The position numbers and the translations under genes are program-made. Below are positions 15,897 through 24,573 of a DNA stretch of 64,000 nucleotides, piece after piece. The notes under the pieces were generated by a model. The model saw nothing but the letters and a program-made list of their open reading frames with translations. It had not been told where the DNA came from and did no database searches. The stretch's first letter is position 1, and each line of letters opens with the position of its first letter. This DNA comes from Cloacibacterium normanense (GTDB lineage Bacteria; Bacteroidota; Bacteroidia; Flavobacteriales; Weeksellaceae), in contig NZ_PTPZ01000004.1 of the NCBI RefSeq assembly GCF_002943105.1, positions 62,001-126,000 of the forward strand, in the 5' to 3' direction.

Positions 15897-16157
15897 TTCT
15901 AAAATATCTGAGTAATTATCCTTTTTCAATACATGCGAAGCAAGCGAACAAAGTGGTTTCACTTTTAGGTTTTTATGCCTTGCATATTCTACAGCAGTTT
16001 TTACCAATTCTGTGGCAATTCCCTTACCAGAATGTTTTTTATCTACTTCAGTATGAGTAATTTTCATTACTCCATTTACAATATTAAAATCGATATGCCC
16101 GATTTTATGCCCTTCTTCAGATACTTCGAATCCTTTGACCAATTTACTAAATTCCAT
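15894..16157 (-). CDS. small GNAT-like N-acetyltransferase (COG2388/YjdJ type)
   Basis: An 87-residue minimal acetyltransferase fold. It has a beta strand region GHKIGHIDFNIVNGVMKITHTEV, then the acetyl-CoA-binding turn HSGKGIATELVKTAVEYAR (about 42-60) and PLCSLASHVLKK. The substrate is unknown. It converges on the lipoprotein gene at a shared terminator and lies downstream of the Crp-like regulator. Confidence 0.8.
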   Translation of the reverse strand: MEFSKLVKGFEVSEEGHKIGHIDFNIVNGVMKITHTEVDKKHSGKGIATELVKTAVEYARHKNLKVKPLCSLASHVLKKDNYSDILE

Positions 16158-16184
16158 TTATGTTTTTTTGCTAAATATAGAAAA

Positions 16185-16763
16185 TTATTTTTTCCGCACC
16201 AATTCTTTTCTCACTCTACTTAAACTTTCTGGTGTAATTCCTAAATAAGACGCCACCATCCATTGTGGAACTCTTTCAAAAATATTAGGATAAGTTTTCA
16301 AAAAATCCACATATCTTTCTTCTGCAGTGGCTCCCAATAATTGGGTAATCCTTCTCTGCAGACTGCTTACATGTTTGTGCAAAAGAACATTCTGTTTCGC
16401 AATAACTGAAGGTTGATTTTCCGCTAAAAAATCAAAATATTCTGGCGAAAGCACCAAAACTTCTGAAGGTTCTACCGCATCTATGTAATAATCTGAAGGT
16501 TGATTAAGATAAAGACTACTTCGGTCTACTAAAATCCAGTTTTCTGGAGCAAAATGCAAGATGTGTTCTTTACCATTTTTATCAATGCTATACATTCTTA
16601 GTAAGCCTTTATTCACAAAAAATGTATCATTACATACTTCGCCGGGTTGTAAGAAAAACTCGCCTTTTTGCACATTTTTAACTTTGATTTTCTCACTACA
16701 AAACTGTACGATTTCTATAGGAGCATCAAGTAATCTAGAAATTTGAAATTGAAAATTTTCCAA
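16185..16763 (-). CDS. Crp/Fnr family transcriptional regulator
   Basis: The 192-residue regulator has an N-terminal cyclic-nucleotide-binding-like beta roll (about 22-115, with GEFFLQPGEVCNDTFFVNKG) and a C-terminal winged helix (PQWMVASYLGITPESLSRVRKEL, about 165-188). The phosphate-binding cassette residues of true CRP are not evident, so the ligand is uncertain. It starts 11 bases after ytxJ stops, in an apparent four-gene run with DUF1569, ytxJ and the GNAT gene. Confidence 0.87.
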   Translation of the reverse strand: MENFQFQISRLLDAPIEIVQFCSEKIKVKNVQKGEFFLQPGEVCNDTFFVNKGLLRMYSIDKNGKEHILHFAPENWILVDRSSLYLNQPSDYYIDAVEPSEVLVLSPEYFDFLAENQPSVIAKQNVLLHKHVSSLQRRITQLLGATAEERYVDFLKTYPNIFERVPQWMVASYLGITPESLSRVRKELVRKK

Positions 16764-16774
16764 TTGTTTTGTTT

Positions 16775-17161
16775 TTATAATGCTAAGATAAGACTTAAAT
16801 CAATATTATCATGTGAAGCATGATGAATAACTTGACCATTTTCTATCACTACAATTTGTGGACTCTGATGAACCACCGAAAATTTTTGGGCAATTTCATT
16901 AGAAATACCGCGATGGTTTAATAAATCTAAATAATAAAATTTTGGCAAGTCAACAGATTCTAACTCTATTTGTCTTTCAAAATTTCTAAGAACTGTTTTG
17001 CTAATCATGCATCTGGTAGAATGTTTGAAAATCACTACTTTTCCTAGTTTTGATGCTTCTATTGCAGTTTCTAAATCTTCTGAAGACTCTATTTCGTTCC
17101 AAAACTCTTTCAGAGAAGAACCATTAGAATTTCCGCCAAATAAATTGTCAAAAATACTCAT
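16775..17161 (-). CDS. ytxJ: bacilliredoxin YtxJ (bacillithiol system)
   Basis: Thioredoxin-fold monothiol protein that removes bacillithiol from S-bacillithiolated proteins. The active-site Cys is in FKHSTRCMISKTVLRNFE (about residue 51), the TRCxIS motif of YtxJ. The cis-Pro region is HQSPQIVV. Its presence implies that the organism makes bacillithiol, as many Flavobacteriia do. The start overlaps the DUF1569 stop by four bases. Confidence 0.88.
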   Translation of the reverse strand: MSIFDNLFGGNSNGSSLKEFWNEIESSEDLETAIEASKLGKVVIFKHSTRCMISKTVLRNFERQIELESVDLPKFYYLDLLNHRGISNEIAQKFSVVHQSPQIVVIENGQVIHHASHDNIDLSLILAL

Positions 17162-17616
17162 ACATTAAATTGTTTTAAATGATGATGAAGATGTTTATAC
17201 TCTAAAAATCCCCAGTCAAATTTCGTCATTTTCCCGAATAATTGGTGAGTTTTGGGTAAATTATTTTGTGAAGCATTCCAAACATATTCATCTAAAGTTG
17301 TCAATAAATATTTTTTACTTTCTAGAAAATCGCAGGTTTCGTTTACTATCACTTCTTTGAAAGTAGGCATATTATGTGGAATTCCATTATTGAAAATTCT
17401 GAGCTCGTACTTGGTTGCTACTCCAATAAGCCGAATTAGAAAATGAGGATGTCTTAGTTGTAAATTTTTATTGGGAACTTCTAGAATTTTAGCACAATGA
17501 ACCATCATTTGTGAGACATTCATGCTTCCCCATTTTCTAGGAGAATTCTCATGTAGAAGATGTATTCTATTGATGATTTCGTTTACGTCTGAAAGATTGT
17601 GTAAAGATTTTCTCAC
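17158..17616 (-). CDS. DUF1569 (DinB-like) protein
   Basis: Four-helix-bundle protein of the DinB/YfiT-like superfamily. The 152 residues include KWGSMNVSQMMVHCAKILE (about 29-47) and LFGKMTKFDWGFLEYKHLHHHLKQF at the C terminus, where His residues typical of a metal site lie. Function is unknown; family members often act in thiol metabolism, which would suit coupling by 4-base overlap to ytxJ. Confidence 0.8.
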   Translation of the reverse strand: MRKSLHNLSDVNEIINRIHLLHENSPRKWGSMNVSQMMVHCAKILEVPNKNLQLRHPHFLIRLIGVATKYELRIFNNGIPHNMPTFKEVIVNETCDFLESKKYLLTTLDEYVWNASQNNLPKTHQLFGKMTKFDWGFLEYKHLHHHLKQFNV

Positions 17617-17642
17617 TTTTTTTTAACGCAAAACAATAAAAA

Positions 17643-17662
17643 AGAGCGTTATAAAACGCTCT
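17643..17662 (-). terminator. terminator of the pseudouridine synthase gene
   Basis: Arms AGAGCGTT/AACGCTCT with a 4-base loop, followed on the minus strand by a T-run. Confidence 0.85.
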
Positions 17663-17679
17663 ACAATTTCTTTATTTTC

Positions 17680-18672
17680 TTACAACATTTTCAGGTTGTT
17701 GACTTCTAAATCTGTAAGAATTCGCCAGTAGCCTCGTTTTACATTTTTCTTGGTAAGTCCTGCAAACATTACTCTGTCTAGTGCTTCTACTTCGTAGCCC
17801 ATTTTCTGGAAAATTCTACGAACTACTCTATTCCAACCAATGTGGATTTCTATTCCCACCTCATTTTTAGGTTTTCCATCGATGTAAGAAATCGCATCTA
17901 CTTCTGCTACACCTTCTTCTAATCTAATTCCGTCTGCAATAACTTGCATATCCTCTTTAGAGATTTTTCTATCAAGCGTTACGTGATAGATTTTTTTCAT
18001 GTTAAAAGATGGATGCGTCAATTTTTTAGTCATGTGTCCATCATTCGTCAATAGAATAACTCCAGTAGTACTTCTGTCTAATCTACCAACAGGAAATAAA
18101 CGATATGGCGAAGCATTTGCCACTAAATCCATTACGGTTTTGCGCATTTTTTCGTCCTTAGTTGTAGAAATATAACCTTTTGGTTTATTTAACAAAACAT
18201 ACACTGGTTTTTCTGGTGTAATTCCTTGTCCGTCAAAAACTACTCTATCAGTTTTTTGTACTTGGTAACCTAATTCTGAAATTACTTTACCATTAACTTC
18301 TACCAAACCTTGAGTAATCAATTCATCTGCTTCTCTTCTGCTACAAATTCCAGAATTGGCAATATATTTATTTAAACGAATGGTTTCTTTGTTCTCAGAT
18401 TTTGCTAGTTTTTCTAGACGTCTTTTTTGAACGAAAGATTTTGCTTTGTCTTCGTCTTTTTCGAATTTTTTGAAAGGCTTTTTGCTTAACTTCAGATCAC
18501 CTTTTACATATTTCTCTCTAGAATCAAAAGTTTTCTCGCCCCCTCTTTTTGGAGTGTCAGTTCCTCTTGTTCTCTTTGGTTTATCAAATGAAGGTTTTGA
18601 GCTTTTAGGTGAGGAAGGTCTCCTCTCAGAATTTCTATTGTTACTTTTGCCTGAATTTCTTTCTCTGCTCAT
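17680..18672 (-). CDS. RluB/RsuA-type pseudouridine synthase with basic N-terminal extension
   Basis: Makes pseudouridine in rRNA (RluB family, 23S rRNA). The first ~95 residues are a Ser/Arg/Lys-rich disordered extension, common in Bacteroidota. Then come an S4 RNA-binding domain (LNKYIANSGICSRREADELI) and the catalytic domain with GRLDRSTTGVILLTNDG (catalytic Asp near 198). The start is ATG 18672. The TTG at 18697-18699 is part of a TAttTTTG element (18697-18704) and lies next to a second one, TAccTTTG (18689-18696). It is monocistronic. Confidence 0.9.
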   Translation of the reverse strand: MSRERNSGKSNNRNSERRPSSPKSSKPSFDKPKRTRGTDTPKRGGEKTFDSREKYVKGDLKLSKKPFKKFEKDEDKAKSFVQKRRLEKLAKSENKETIRLNKYIANSGICSRREADELITQGLVEVNGKVISELGYQVQKTDRVVFDGQGITPEKPVYVLLNKPKGYISTTKDEKMRKTVMDLVANASPYRLFPVGRLDRSTTGVILLTNDGHMTKKLTHPSFNMKKIYHVTLDRKISKEDMQVIADGIRLEEGVAEVDAISYIDGKPKNEVGIEIHIGWNRVVRRIFQKMGYEVEALDRVMFAGLTKKNVKRGYWRILTDLEVNNLKML

Positions 18673-18688
18673 AAATAATAAATTTTTG

Positions 18689-18704
18689 CAAAGGTACAAA
18701 AATA
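18689..18704 (-). promoter_or_regulatory. promoter -7 elements of the pseudouridine synthase gene
   Basis: Two adjacent matches to TAnnTTTG on the minus strand (18689-18696 and 18697-18704), 17-25 bases before ATG 18672. Confidence 0.6.
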
Positions 18705-18799
18705 AGTTTTAACATTTTTGTCATAAATCATTATGATTTTTCACCCAAAAAAAGAATTTAATCAAACTAATACTTAATTTTGAAATCTTAAAAATATCT

Positions 18800-19810
18800 A
18801 TGCATTCTAAAAATAATGTAATTATTACACCAGTCAAAAATAATGTATCACTATACAAAATTACCAATAAAAATGGTATAGAAATAAATATCACTAATTA
18901 TGGTGCAACACTACTTTCGCTCTATGTTCCTACCAAAAATGGTAAAATAGACGTCGTTTTAGGGTTTCATTCGGTTGATGAGTATATTAAAGCTTTCGAA
19001 ATAGGTGCTTCTCCTTATTTTAATGCAGTGGTAGGAAGATTTGCTGGAAGAATTAAAAACGCTCAATTTCAACTGAACGGAAAAACCATTCAATTAGACC
19101 AAAATCACGGGAAACACCATTTACACGGCGGGAAACACCAATTAAGTAACGTCGCTTGGAATTTTGAAAACTACAACGAAGAAACCAATACACTAACTTT
19201 TTCTTATTTCAGTAAAGCCAACGAATTTTATCCTGGAGATGTTACCATAGAAGTAGTTTATACTTTAACAGATGAAAACGAATTAAATATAAAATATAAA
19301 GCAACTACTACAGAAGACACTCTTCTAAACCTTACCAATCACGCTTATTTTAACCTTGATGGAATTTCTGGAAATACTCTTGACCAAAAATTACAAATCA
19401 ATGCTGAAAAATTCTTAGAATTAGACGATGAAAACATTCCTACAGGAAATTTTATTCCTATGGAAAACCACGCATTTGATTTCAGAAGTTCTAAAAATGT
19501 AGTGGCTGGAATAGACCATTGTTTTGTTTTAAAGAACAATAAAGAACCTGCAGCTATTTTAGAAAGTGTGAAAAATGGTTTAACCATGAAGGTTTACACA
19601 GACCAACCTGCGGTACAGATTTACGTAGGCGGAAAAACTTCTGATGAACTTCAAAATAAAGAATCTGTAGAATATCACACAGAAAGCGGAATTTGTTTTG
19701 AAACTCAAGTCTTTCCAGATGCTCCTAATCACGAAGATTTCCCGAATGCTATTTTAAGAAAAGGCGAAACATACCAACAAAATACAACCTTCCAATTTAT
19801 AATTTCTTAG
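18800..19810 (+). CDS. galM: galactose mutarotase (aldose 1-epimerase)
   Basis: Interconverts alpha- and beta-anomers of galactose/glucose. Landmarks are TNYGATLLSLYVP, NAVVGRFAGRI, LTNHAYFNLDG (catalytic His near 180) and the catalytic Glu in GICFETQVFPDAPNH (near 300). No signal peptide is visible, so it should be cytoplasmic. It ends three bases before the GH53 galactanase gene, making a small galactan/galactose operon. A TAatTTTG element is at 18775-18782. Confidence 0.92.
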   Translation: MHSKNNVIITPVKNNVSLYKITNKNGIEINITNYGATLLSLYVPTKNGKIDVVLGFHSVDEYIKAFEIGASPYFNAVVGRFAGRIKNAQFQLNGKTIQLDQNHGKHHLHGGKHQLSNVAWNFENYNEETNTLTFSYFSKANEFYPGDVTIEVVYTLTDENELNIKYKATTTEDTLLNLTNHAYFNLDGISGNTLDQKLQINAEKFLELDDENIPTGNFIPMENHAFDFRSSKNVVAGIDHCFVLKNNKEPAAILESVKNGLTMKVYTDQPAVQIYVGGKTSDELQNKESVEYHTESGICFETQVFPDAPNHEDFPNAILRKGETYQQNTTFQFIIS

Positions 19811-19813
19811 AAA

Positions 19814-20896
19814 ATGAAAAAGTTAATTTTCTGTTTTTTAACATTAGCACTCATTTCTTGTAGTTCTGGCGGCGATAATCCAGAACCTACTCCTACTCCA
19901 ATTCCTACAGAAGATAGTTTTATTAGAGCTGCAGATTTATCATTTTTACCAGAAATAGAAGCAGCAGGAGTTTCTTTTAAGTACAATAATACTGTGCAAG
20001 ACCCATTACTTACTTTAAAAAATGCTGGAGTAAATTACATTAGAATTCGTCTTTGGAACAATCCTAGTAACGGACATTCTAATTTATCTGAAGTAAAACA
20101 ACTGGCAACTAAAGTTAGAACCCACGGAATGAAAGTTTGGCTCACCGTTCATTATTCTGATACTTGGGCAGATCCAGGCAATCAAACGAAGCCTGTAGCT
20201 TGGCAAAATTTAAATTTTTCTGATTTAAAATCTGCTGTAAGCTTTTATACTAAACAAGTAGTCACCGAAATAAAACCCGAAATCATACAAATAGGAAATG
20301 AAACCAATGATGGATTTCTATGGCCAGAAGGAAAACTTTCTACCAATGAAACTCAATATTTAGAATTAACAAATACTGCTATTTCAAGCGTGAAAACCGC
20401 CAATAGTGCTACTAAAATTATGTTGCATTTTGCGGGAAATTCTAGTTCAGCAGATTGGTATTTTAATAAAGTGAAAAACCTAAATTATGATTACATTGGC
20501 ATTTCTTATTATCCCGTTTATCATGGAACGTCTTTAACTGATTTAAAAACCAAGCTCACTACACTAAGCCAAACGTATAACAAAAAAATCATTTTAGCAG
20601 AAACCTCTTATCCTTTTACACTAAGTTGGAATGATTGGACCAATAATGTGGTGGGACAAAGCAATCAATTGGTTGCAGGTTATGACGCTACTGCTTCTGG
20701 TCAAAAAAATTATATTCTCGCCATCAAATCATTGGTAAAATCAGTTCCGAATGGTACTGGATTCTGTTATTGGGGAGGAGAATGGATTGCCTTCAAAGGA
20801 AATCAAGCAACCAATGGCTCTACTTGGGAAAATCAAGCACTTTGGGATTTTAATCATAACGCTTTAGAAGCTATTCAAGCATTTAATAAAGATTAA
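19814..20896 (+). CDS. GH53 endo-beta-1,4-galactanase lipoprotein
   Basis: Cleaves beta-1,4-galactan of pectic arabinogalactan. It has a lipoprotein signal peptide (LISC, Cys16) followed by SSGGDNPEP and a Pro/Thr linker, consistent with surface display. The TIM-barrel catalytic domain covers about 35-355. The acid/base Glu163 is in IQIGNETNDG and the nucleophile Glu263 in ILAETSYPF. Galactose released could be handled by GalM encoded just upstream. No susC/susD pair or sugar transporter flanks the locus. Its stop overlaps the convergent UbiA gene by four bases. Confidence 0.92.
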   Translation: MKKLIFCFLTLALISCSSGGDNPEPTPTPIPTEDSFIRAADLSFLPEIEAAGVSFKYNNTVQDPLLTLKNAGVNYIRIRLWNNPSNGHSNLSEVKQLATKVRTHGMKVWLTVHYSDTWADPGNQTKPVAWQNLNFSDLKSAVSFYTKQVVTEIKPEIIQIGNETNDGFLWPEGKLSTNETQYLELTNTAISSVKTANSATKIMLHFAGNSSSADWYFNKVKNLNYDYIGISYYPVYHGTSLTDLKTKLTTLSQTYNKKIILAETSYPFTLSWNDWTNNVVGQSNQLVAGYDATASGQKNYILAIKSLVKSVPNGTGFCYWGGEWIAFKGNQATNGSTWENQALWDFNHNALEAIQAFNKD

Positions 20897-21786
20897 AACC
20901 TTTCAAAAATGCCATTGATCAACATGAAAATTACGCCAACAAAAACCCAAATTCTAAAGAAATTGATTACCCAAAATAATTTAGATTTTTGATAAGTAAG
21001 AATAGGAAAACTCATCATTACGAAAAAAAGAATACTTAATGAAAAGTAACCTAACATATAATTGGTTTTCGGGATGAAGAAAAGCAACAGAATAGATACC
21101 AAAACATTTGCAAAAATCACAAATCCGATGACAATATAACTCACTTTTTTTTCGAAAAAATTGGCAATTGTATTATAGCCAAAAACTCTATCTACATTTC
21201 TGGTCAATACATCTTTAATCAAATCAATGGTCAACATAATTAAAAATAAAAATGCTGCCATTAAAAATAATTTATACGAAAAATGCTTATAGTAAACTAA
21301 TAATCCAAAAAATGGATATAGTGTCAAGCTAACAAAAGTAAGATTATTAATAATGAGCATTTTGCTCAATTTATGACTGTAAAACCAAATAATAAATTGA
21401 TAAATCAAGAAAAAAATAAGAATTCTCCAAGAAAGCATTGCAGAAATTCCCAATGAAAAAATATTGAGAATTATATAACTGTACAAGAAATATTTTTCCT
21501 TTAAGAAACTTTGTAATCTGCTTCTAAATGGCTTTTCTACTTCGTCTTTTTCCTTGTCATAAAAACGGTTGATAATTCCGCCTGCTGCAATACTCAGCAT
21601 CGCACAGAGAATGATTCCATGAACTTTATAATCGAAAACAAATTTTCTGAGACTTTCTTCTTGGTTAAAAAGAAAAAAAGTAGAAACATACAGCGTAAAT
21701 GTGAACAATGCCAATACAAAAATCCTTGCTCCTAAAAGCAAACTCACCAATTGAGATAAACGATGAAGAATGGGATTGTTACTCAT
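20893..21786 (-). CDS. UbiA-family prenyltransferase
   Basis: Polytopic inner-membrane enzyme (about eight helices, 297 residues) that joins a prenyl diphosphate to an acceptor. The two Asp-rich motifs are present in variant form: NRFYDKEKDEVEKP (about 69-82) and DLIKDVLTRNVDR (about 148-160). The acceptor is not certain; flavobacterial members are often labelled geranylgeranylglycerol-phosphate transferase-like. The next gene upstream, on the same strand, is mevalonate kinase, which supports an isoprenoid role. A 28-base heptad repeat ends two bases before its start codon. Confidence 0.82.
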   Translation of the reverse strand: MSNNPILHRLSQLVSLLLGARIFVLALFTFTLYVSTFFLFNQEESLRKFVFDYKVHGIILCAMLSIAAGGIINRFYDKEKDEVEKPFRSRLQSFLKEKYFLYSYIILNIFSLGISAMLSWRILIFFLIYQFIIWFYSHKLSKMLIINNLTFVSLTLYPFFGLLVYYKHFSYKLFLMAAFLFLIMLTIDLIKDVLTRNVDRVFGYNTIANFFEKKVSYIVIGFVIFANVLVSILLLFFIPKTNYMLGYFSLSILFFVMMSFPILTYQKSKLFWVINFFRIWVFVGVIFMLINGIFERF

Positions 21787-21787
21787 T

Positions 21788-21815
21788 AGATTTGAGATTT
21801 TAGATGTCAGATTTC
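21788..21815. repeat. 28-base heptad tandem repeat upstream of the UbiA gene
   Basis: Four 7-base units AGATTTG, AGATTTT, AGATGTC, AGATTTC, immediately 5' of the UbiA start codon. Confidence 0.6.
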
Positions 21816-21856
21816 AGAGAAAAAATTTGAAAATTTCAGACTTCTTTACAAAAATC

Positions 21857-22783
21857 TTAAAATCTATAAATCACTTCTTTGTTGAAGCCTTCTAGCATTT
21901 TGTCGGCTTTTTCATAATCTTTAGCGAAACCAAGAATATAACCGCCGCCTCCACTTCCGCAGAGTTTTAAGTAATAAGCATTGGTATCAAGACCTTTTTT
22001 CCAAGCGTTGTAAAGATTGGTAGGAATCATCGGTTTAAAATGAACATAAGCCCATTTAGAAAGGTCTTTCAAGTGTTTGAAAAACGGAGTCATTTCTTTG
22101 TTCAAGAAAGTATCAATACAAGCATTATTGTACTTAATGAATTCTTCTTTCAACGTCTTTCTGAAACCTTCATTTTTTAATTTTTCGAAGAAAATTTGGA
22201 CCATTGGTCCAGTTTCGCCTACAGAACCAGAATCTATCAAGAAAATTGCACCTTTTCCAGCTTCTTCTTTTGGAATAGAAACTTTGTCTACACTTTCTTT
22301 GTTTTCAATTAAAATCGGAAGGTTCATGTAGCAAATCAATGGGTCAATTCCAGAAGATTTACCATGAAAATAAGACTCTAATTCTCCGAAAACTTTTTTC
22401 AAATCTTTTAATTGATTTTTAGAAATCTCTTCGGGATTATATTTAATGAAAGAATATTTTTCGAAAATTGCTGCTACCAAAGCTCCAGAACTTCCTACGC
22501 CATAACCTTGTGGAATATTAGAATCAAAAAACAATCCTTTTTCGATATCTTTTTTGAAGGCTTCTACATTAATTTTAAAAGCTTCAGGAAGACTTAATTT
22601 AGATAAATATTGAGCGTATTTAGATAGAGATTCGTTTGATTTTTTCTCGAAATCAGATTGATTTTCAGAAAATTTAAGCGTGCCTTTGTAGAAACTGTAC
22701 GGTAAGGTTAAACCTTGAGAATCTTCTATGATTCCGTACTCTCCGAAAAGCAATATTTTAGCGTAAAATAACGGGTTCGTCAT
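21857..22783 (-). CDS. mevalonate kinase (GHMP kinase)
   Basis: Phosphorylates mevalonate in the mevalonate route to isopentenyl diphosphate. The GHMP ATP-binding motif is IPQGYGVGSSGALV (about 89-102). The catalytic region is SYFHGKSSGIDPL (about 137-149) and the C-terminal motif is KLCGSGGGGYILGFA. Its N terminus (FYAKILLFGEYGIIEDSQGL) matches mevalonate kinases. It is upstream of a UbiA prenyltransferase. Other pathway genes are not in the window. Confidence 0.88.
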   Translation of the reverse strand: MTNPLFYAKILLFGEYGIIEDSQGLTLPYSFYKGTLKFSENQSDFEKKSNESLSKYAQYLSKLSLPEAFKINVEAFKKDIEKGLFFDSNIPQGYGVGSSGALVAAIFEKYSFIKYNPEEISKNQLKDLKKVFGELESYFHGKSSGIDPLICYMNLPILIENKESVDKVSIPKEEAGKGAIFLIDSGSVGETGPMVQIFFEKLKNEGFRKTLKEEFIKYNNACIDTFLNKEMTPFFKHLKDLSKWAYVHFKPMIPTNLYNAWKKGLDTNAYYLKLCGSGGGGYILGFAKDYEKADKMLEGFNKEVIYRF

Positions 22784-22870
22784 TAATCTATTCTATGTTT
22801 GATAATGCAAAGATAATAAAAAATCTTTTTCTATGTAAAGATACTGATTATCAATAAAATCAATCAGAAA

Positions 22871-23797
22871 TTACAACTGATTTTGCTCATCTGCTTCTTC
22901 CATCAATTTAAGATAAGTAATATATCTGCTTTCTAGAATTTCGCCGGTTTCTAAGGCTTCTAAAACGGCACATTTTGGCTCGTTGATGTGTTTACAATTA
23001 TGAAACTTACACTCTCTTCCTTTTTCAAAAATTTCCGGGAAATAATGTTGAATTTCTTCTTTTTCTACATCTATCATTGCAAATTCACGAACTCCAGGTG
23101 TGTCTATTACTGCACCACCAAAATGCCAAAAATGCATTTGAGCAAAAGTAGTGGTGTGCTTTCCTTTGTTGTGCGTTTCAGAAATTTCGTTGGTTTTCAA
23201 TTTCAAATCAGGTTGAAGTGCATTTGCCAAAGTAGATTTTCCAGCACCAGAATGACCAAAGAAAACGCAAGTTTTATCTTTTAAAATTTCTTGAAGTTTA
23301 TCTAAATTGAGTTTTTCAGCAGAAGAAACTTGCAACGTTTGATAACCTAAATTTTCGTACATGGCTTGCAATTCCTCAACCAATTCTACTTCTTCGAAAT
23401 TCAATAAATCTATTTTGTTAAAAAGAATGAGAACGGGAATATTATACGCTTCGCAACACGCTAAAAATCGGTCTAAAAATCCTAAAGACGTTTCTGGAGA
23501 TTGCAAGGTGAAAATAATACACGCCAAATCGAGATTACTCGCAATAATGTGCGCTTCTTTAGATAAATTCACGGATTTCCTGATAAGATAATTTTTGCGA
23601 GGTTCTATTTTGGTAATCCACGCAATATCATCTTGCTCCAATTGAAATTCTACAAAATCACCCACAGCCAAAGGATTGGTGAGTCTAGTTTTGATCAATT
23701 TAAATTTCCCACGAATTCTCGCCTCGAAAACTTGCCTAGTTTCCAAATCTAAAACTTGATACCAACTTCCTGTAGATTTTGTGATGAGTCCTTTCAA
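22871..23797 (-). CDS. rsgA: ribosome small subunit-dependent GTPase A
   Basis: Circularly permuted GTPase that checks and completes 30S subunit maturation. The order is OB-fold (about 1-75), G4 LFNKIDLL, then G1 FGHSGAGKSTLAN and G3 DTPGVREF, followed by a zinc-binding C-terminal domain with CKFHNCKHINEPKC. The start is TTG 23797. Family proteins begin at just this point (KGLITKSTGSWY), so the TTG is accepted although it also falls within a TAgtTTTG sequence. The upstream region carries the direct repeat 23816-23863. Confidence 0.92.
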   Translation of the reverse strand: MKGLITKSTGSWYQVLDLETRQVFEARIRGKFKLIKTRLTNPLAVGDFVEFQLEQDDIAWITKIEPRKNYLIRKSVNLSKEAHIIASNLDLACIIFTLQSPETSLGFLDRFLACCEAYNIPVLILFNKIDLLNFEEVELVEELQAMYENLGYQTLQVSSAEKLNLDKLQEILKDKTCVFFGHSGAGKSTLANALQPDLKLKTNEISETHNKGKHTTTFAQMHFWHFGGAVIDTPGVREFAMIDVEKEEIQHYFPEIFEKGRECKFHNCKHINEPKCAVLEALETGEILESRYITYLKLMEEADEQNQL

Positions 23798-23815
23798 AAC
23801 TAATTTCTTTTGTGC

Positions 23816-23863
23816 AATTTACGAAATCTTCTTACAATAAAAAAACACGCTTTTCAGCGTGTT
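23816..23863. repeat. direct repeat copy 1 (terminator-containing, 48 bases)
   Basis: It matches 24519-24567 with one substitution and one single-base length difference. Each copy contains an aaatttacgaaatcttc-type word plus a GCGTGTT hairpin, and the two copies bracket the orphan membrane gene. Confidence 0.85.
23844..23863 (-). terminator. terminator of the orphan membrane gene
   Basis: Arms AACACGC/GCGTGTT with a 6-base loop, followed by T-rich sequence on the minus strand. It lies nine bases past the stop. Confidence 0.8.
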
Positions 23864-23872
23864 CAATAAATT

Positions 23873-24487
23873 TTAATCTCCAAAAATCCTATACCAATTA
23901 TTATCAATTTTCCAGTTTCTTTCTGGGTCATTTTTTATTTTTTCATTATAATATTTTATATTTTGGTCATCTTCAGTATAAATTAAGTATGTAGAAGGTG
24001 AATCAAAGAAATTTCTAAAAACCCAAAATTTTACAGTGTATTTTTGATTGGTTTTATTTTTAGAAATCCATATATCATTTCCTCCGTTAGAAACAACTGG
24101 AAACTCAAAAGGAAGTTCACAAACTACATTATTCCAACTAACATTAGATTTTAAAATTCCCTTTTTTACATCAGAAACAATATCTTTACGTTTCTCTTTT
24201 AAAATAATCCAATCTAGTTTTTCTATAAATAAATTTGGAATACCATAAAATTTATAAAAAGAGAAAAATGTGATTAATGAAACTGAAATAAAAATTACAA
24301 TTCTTTGTCTTGAAATATTCTTTCGCTCTTTAAAAATTTTAATCATTTGAATTAAAACAATTACAAGTAAGACTAAAACATTTAATAACCAAACAAGTGG
24401 AAGAATAAAATATGGCATGTAATAATAGTTTATTAAGATTAGAAAAATCCAAACTATAATTAGAATTTTTAATTTTTTATGCTTCAT
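23873..24487 (-). CDS. hypothetical membrane protein between direct repeats
   Basis: No family recognised. From ATG 24487 the ~204-residue protein has three hydrophobic segments in its first ~95 residues (KILIIVWIFLILINYYY, then PLVWLLNVLVLLVIVLI, then IVIFISVSLITFFSF). A soluble C-terminal domain of about 110 residues is rich in Trp and Asn (WNNVVCELPFEFPVV, NDPERNWKIDNNWYRIFGD). A GTG at 24538 is in frame but lies inside direct-repeat copy 2. The gene is AT-rich and precisely bracketed by a 48-base direct repeat, so it looks like an insertion between the DAHP synthase gene and rsgA. Confidence 0.72.
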   Translation of the reverse strand: MKHKKLKILIIVWIFLILINYYYMPYFILPLVWLLNVLVLLVIVLIQMIKIFKERKNISRQRIVIFISVSLITFFSFYKFYGIPNLFIEKLDWIILKEKRKDIVSDVKKGILKSNVSWNNVVCELPFEFPVVSNGGNDIWISKNKTNQKYTVKFWVFRNFFDSPSTYLIYTEDDQNIKYYNEKIKNDPERNWKIDNNWYRIFGD

Positions 24488-24518
24488 TTTAGAAGTTTTT
24501 GGAATAAATGTTTTTGGA

Positions 24519-24567
24519 AATTTACGAAATCTTCTCACAATAAAAAAAACACGCTTTTCAGCGTGTT
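24519..24567. repeat. direct repeat copy 2 (terminator-containing, 49 bases)
   Basis: Near-identical to 23816-23863 (46 of 48 positions). It carries the terminator of the DAHP synthase gene. Confidence 0.85.
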
Positions 24568-24569
24568 TT
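24546..24569 (-). terminator. terminator of the DAHP synthase gene
   Basis: Arms AAAACACGC/GCGTGTTTT around a 6-base loop, five bases past the stop, with a T-run on the minus strand. Confidence 0.85.
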
Positions 24570-24573
24570 GTTG

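Noticed and set aside
24488-24538. GTG start adding 17 residues to the orphan membrane protein
   Set aside because: The extra codons mostly fall in direct-repeat copy 2, whose sister copy is non-coding. ATG 24487 precedes the first membrane helix directly.
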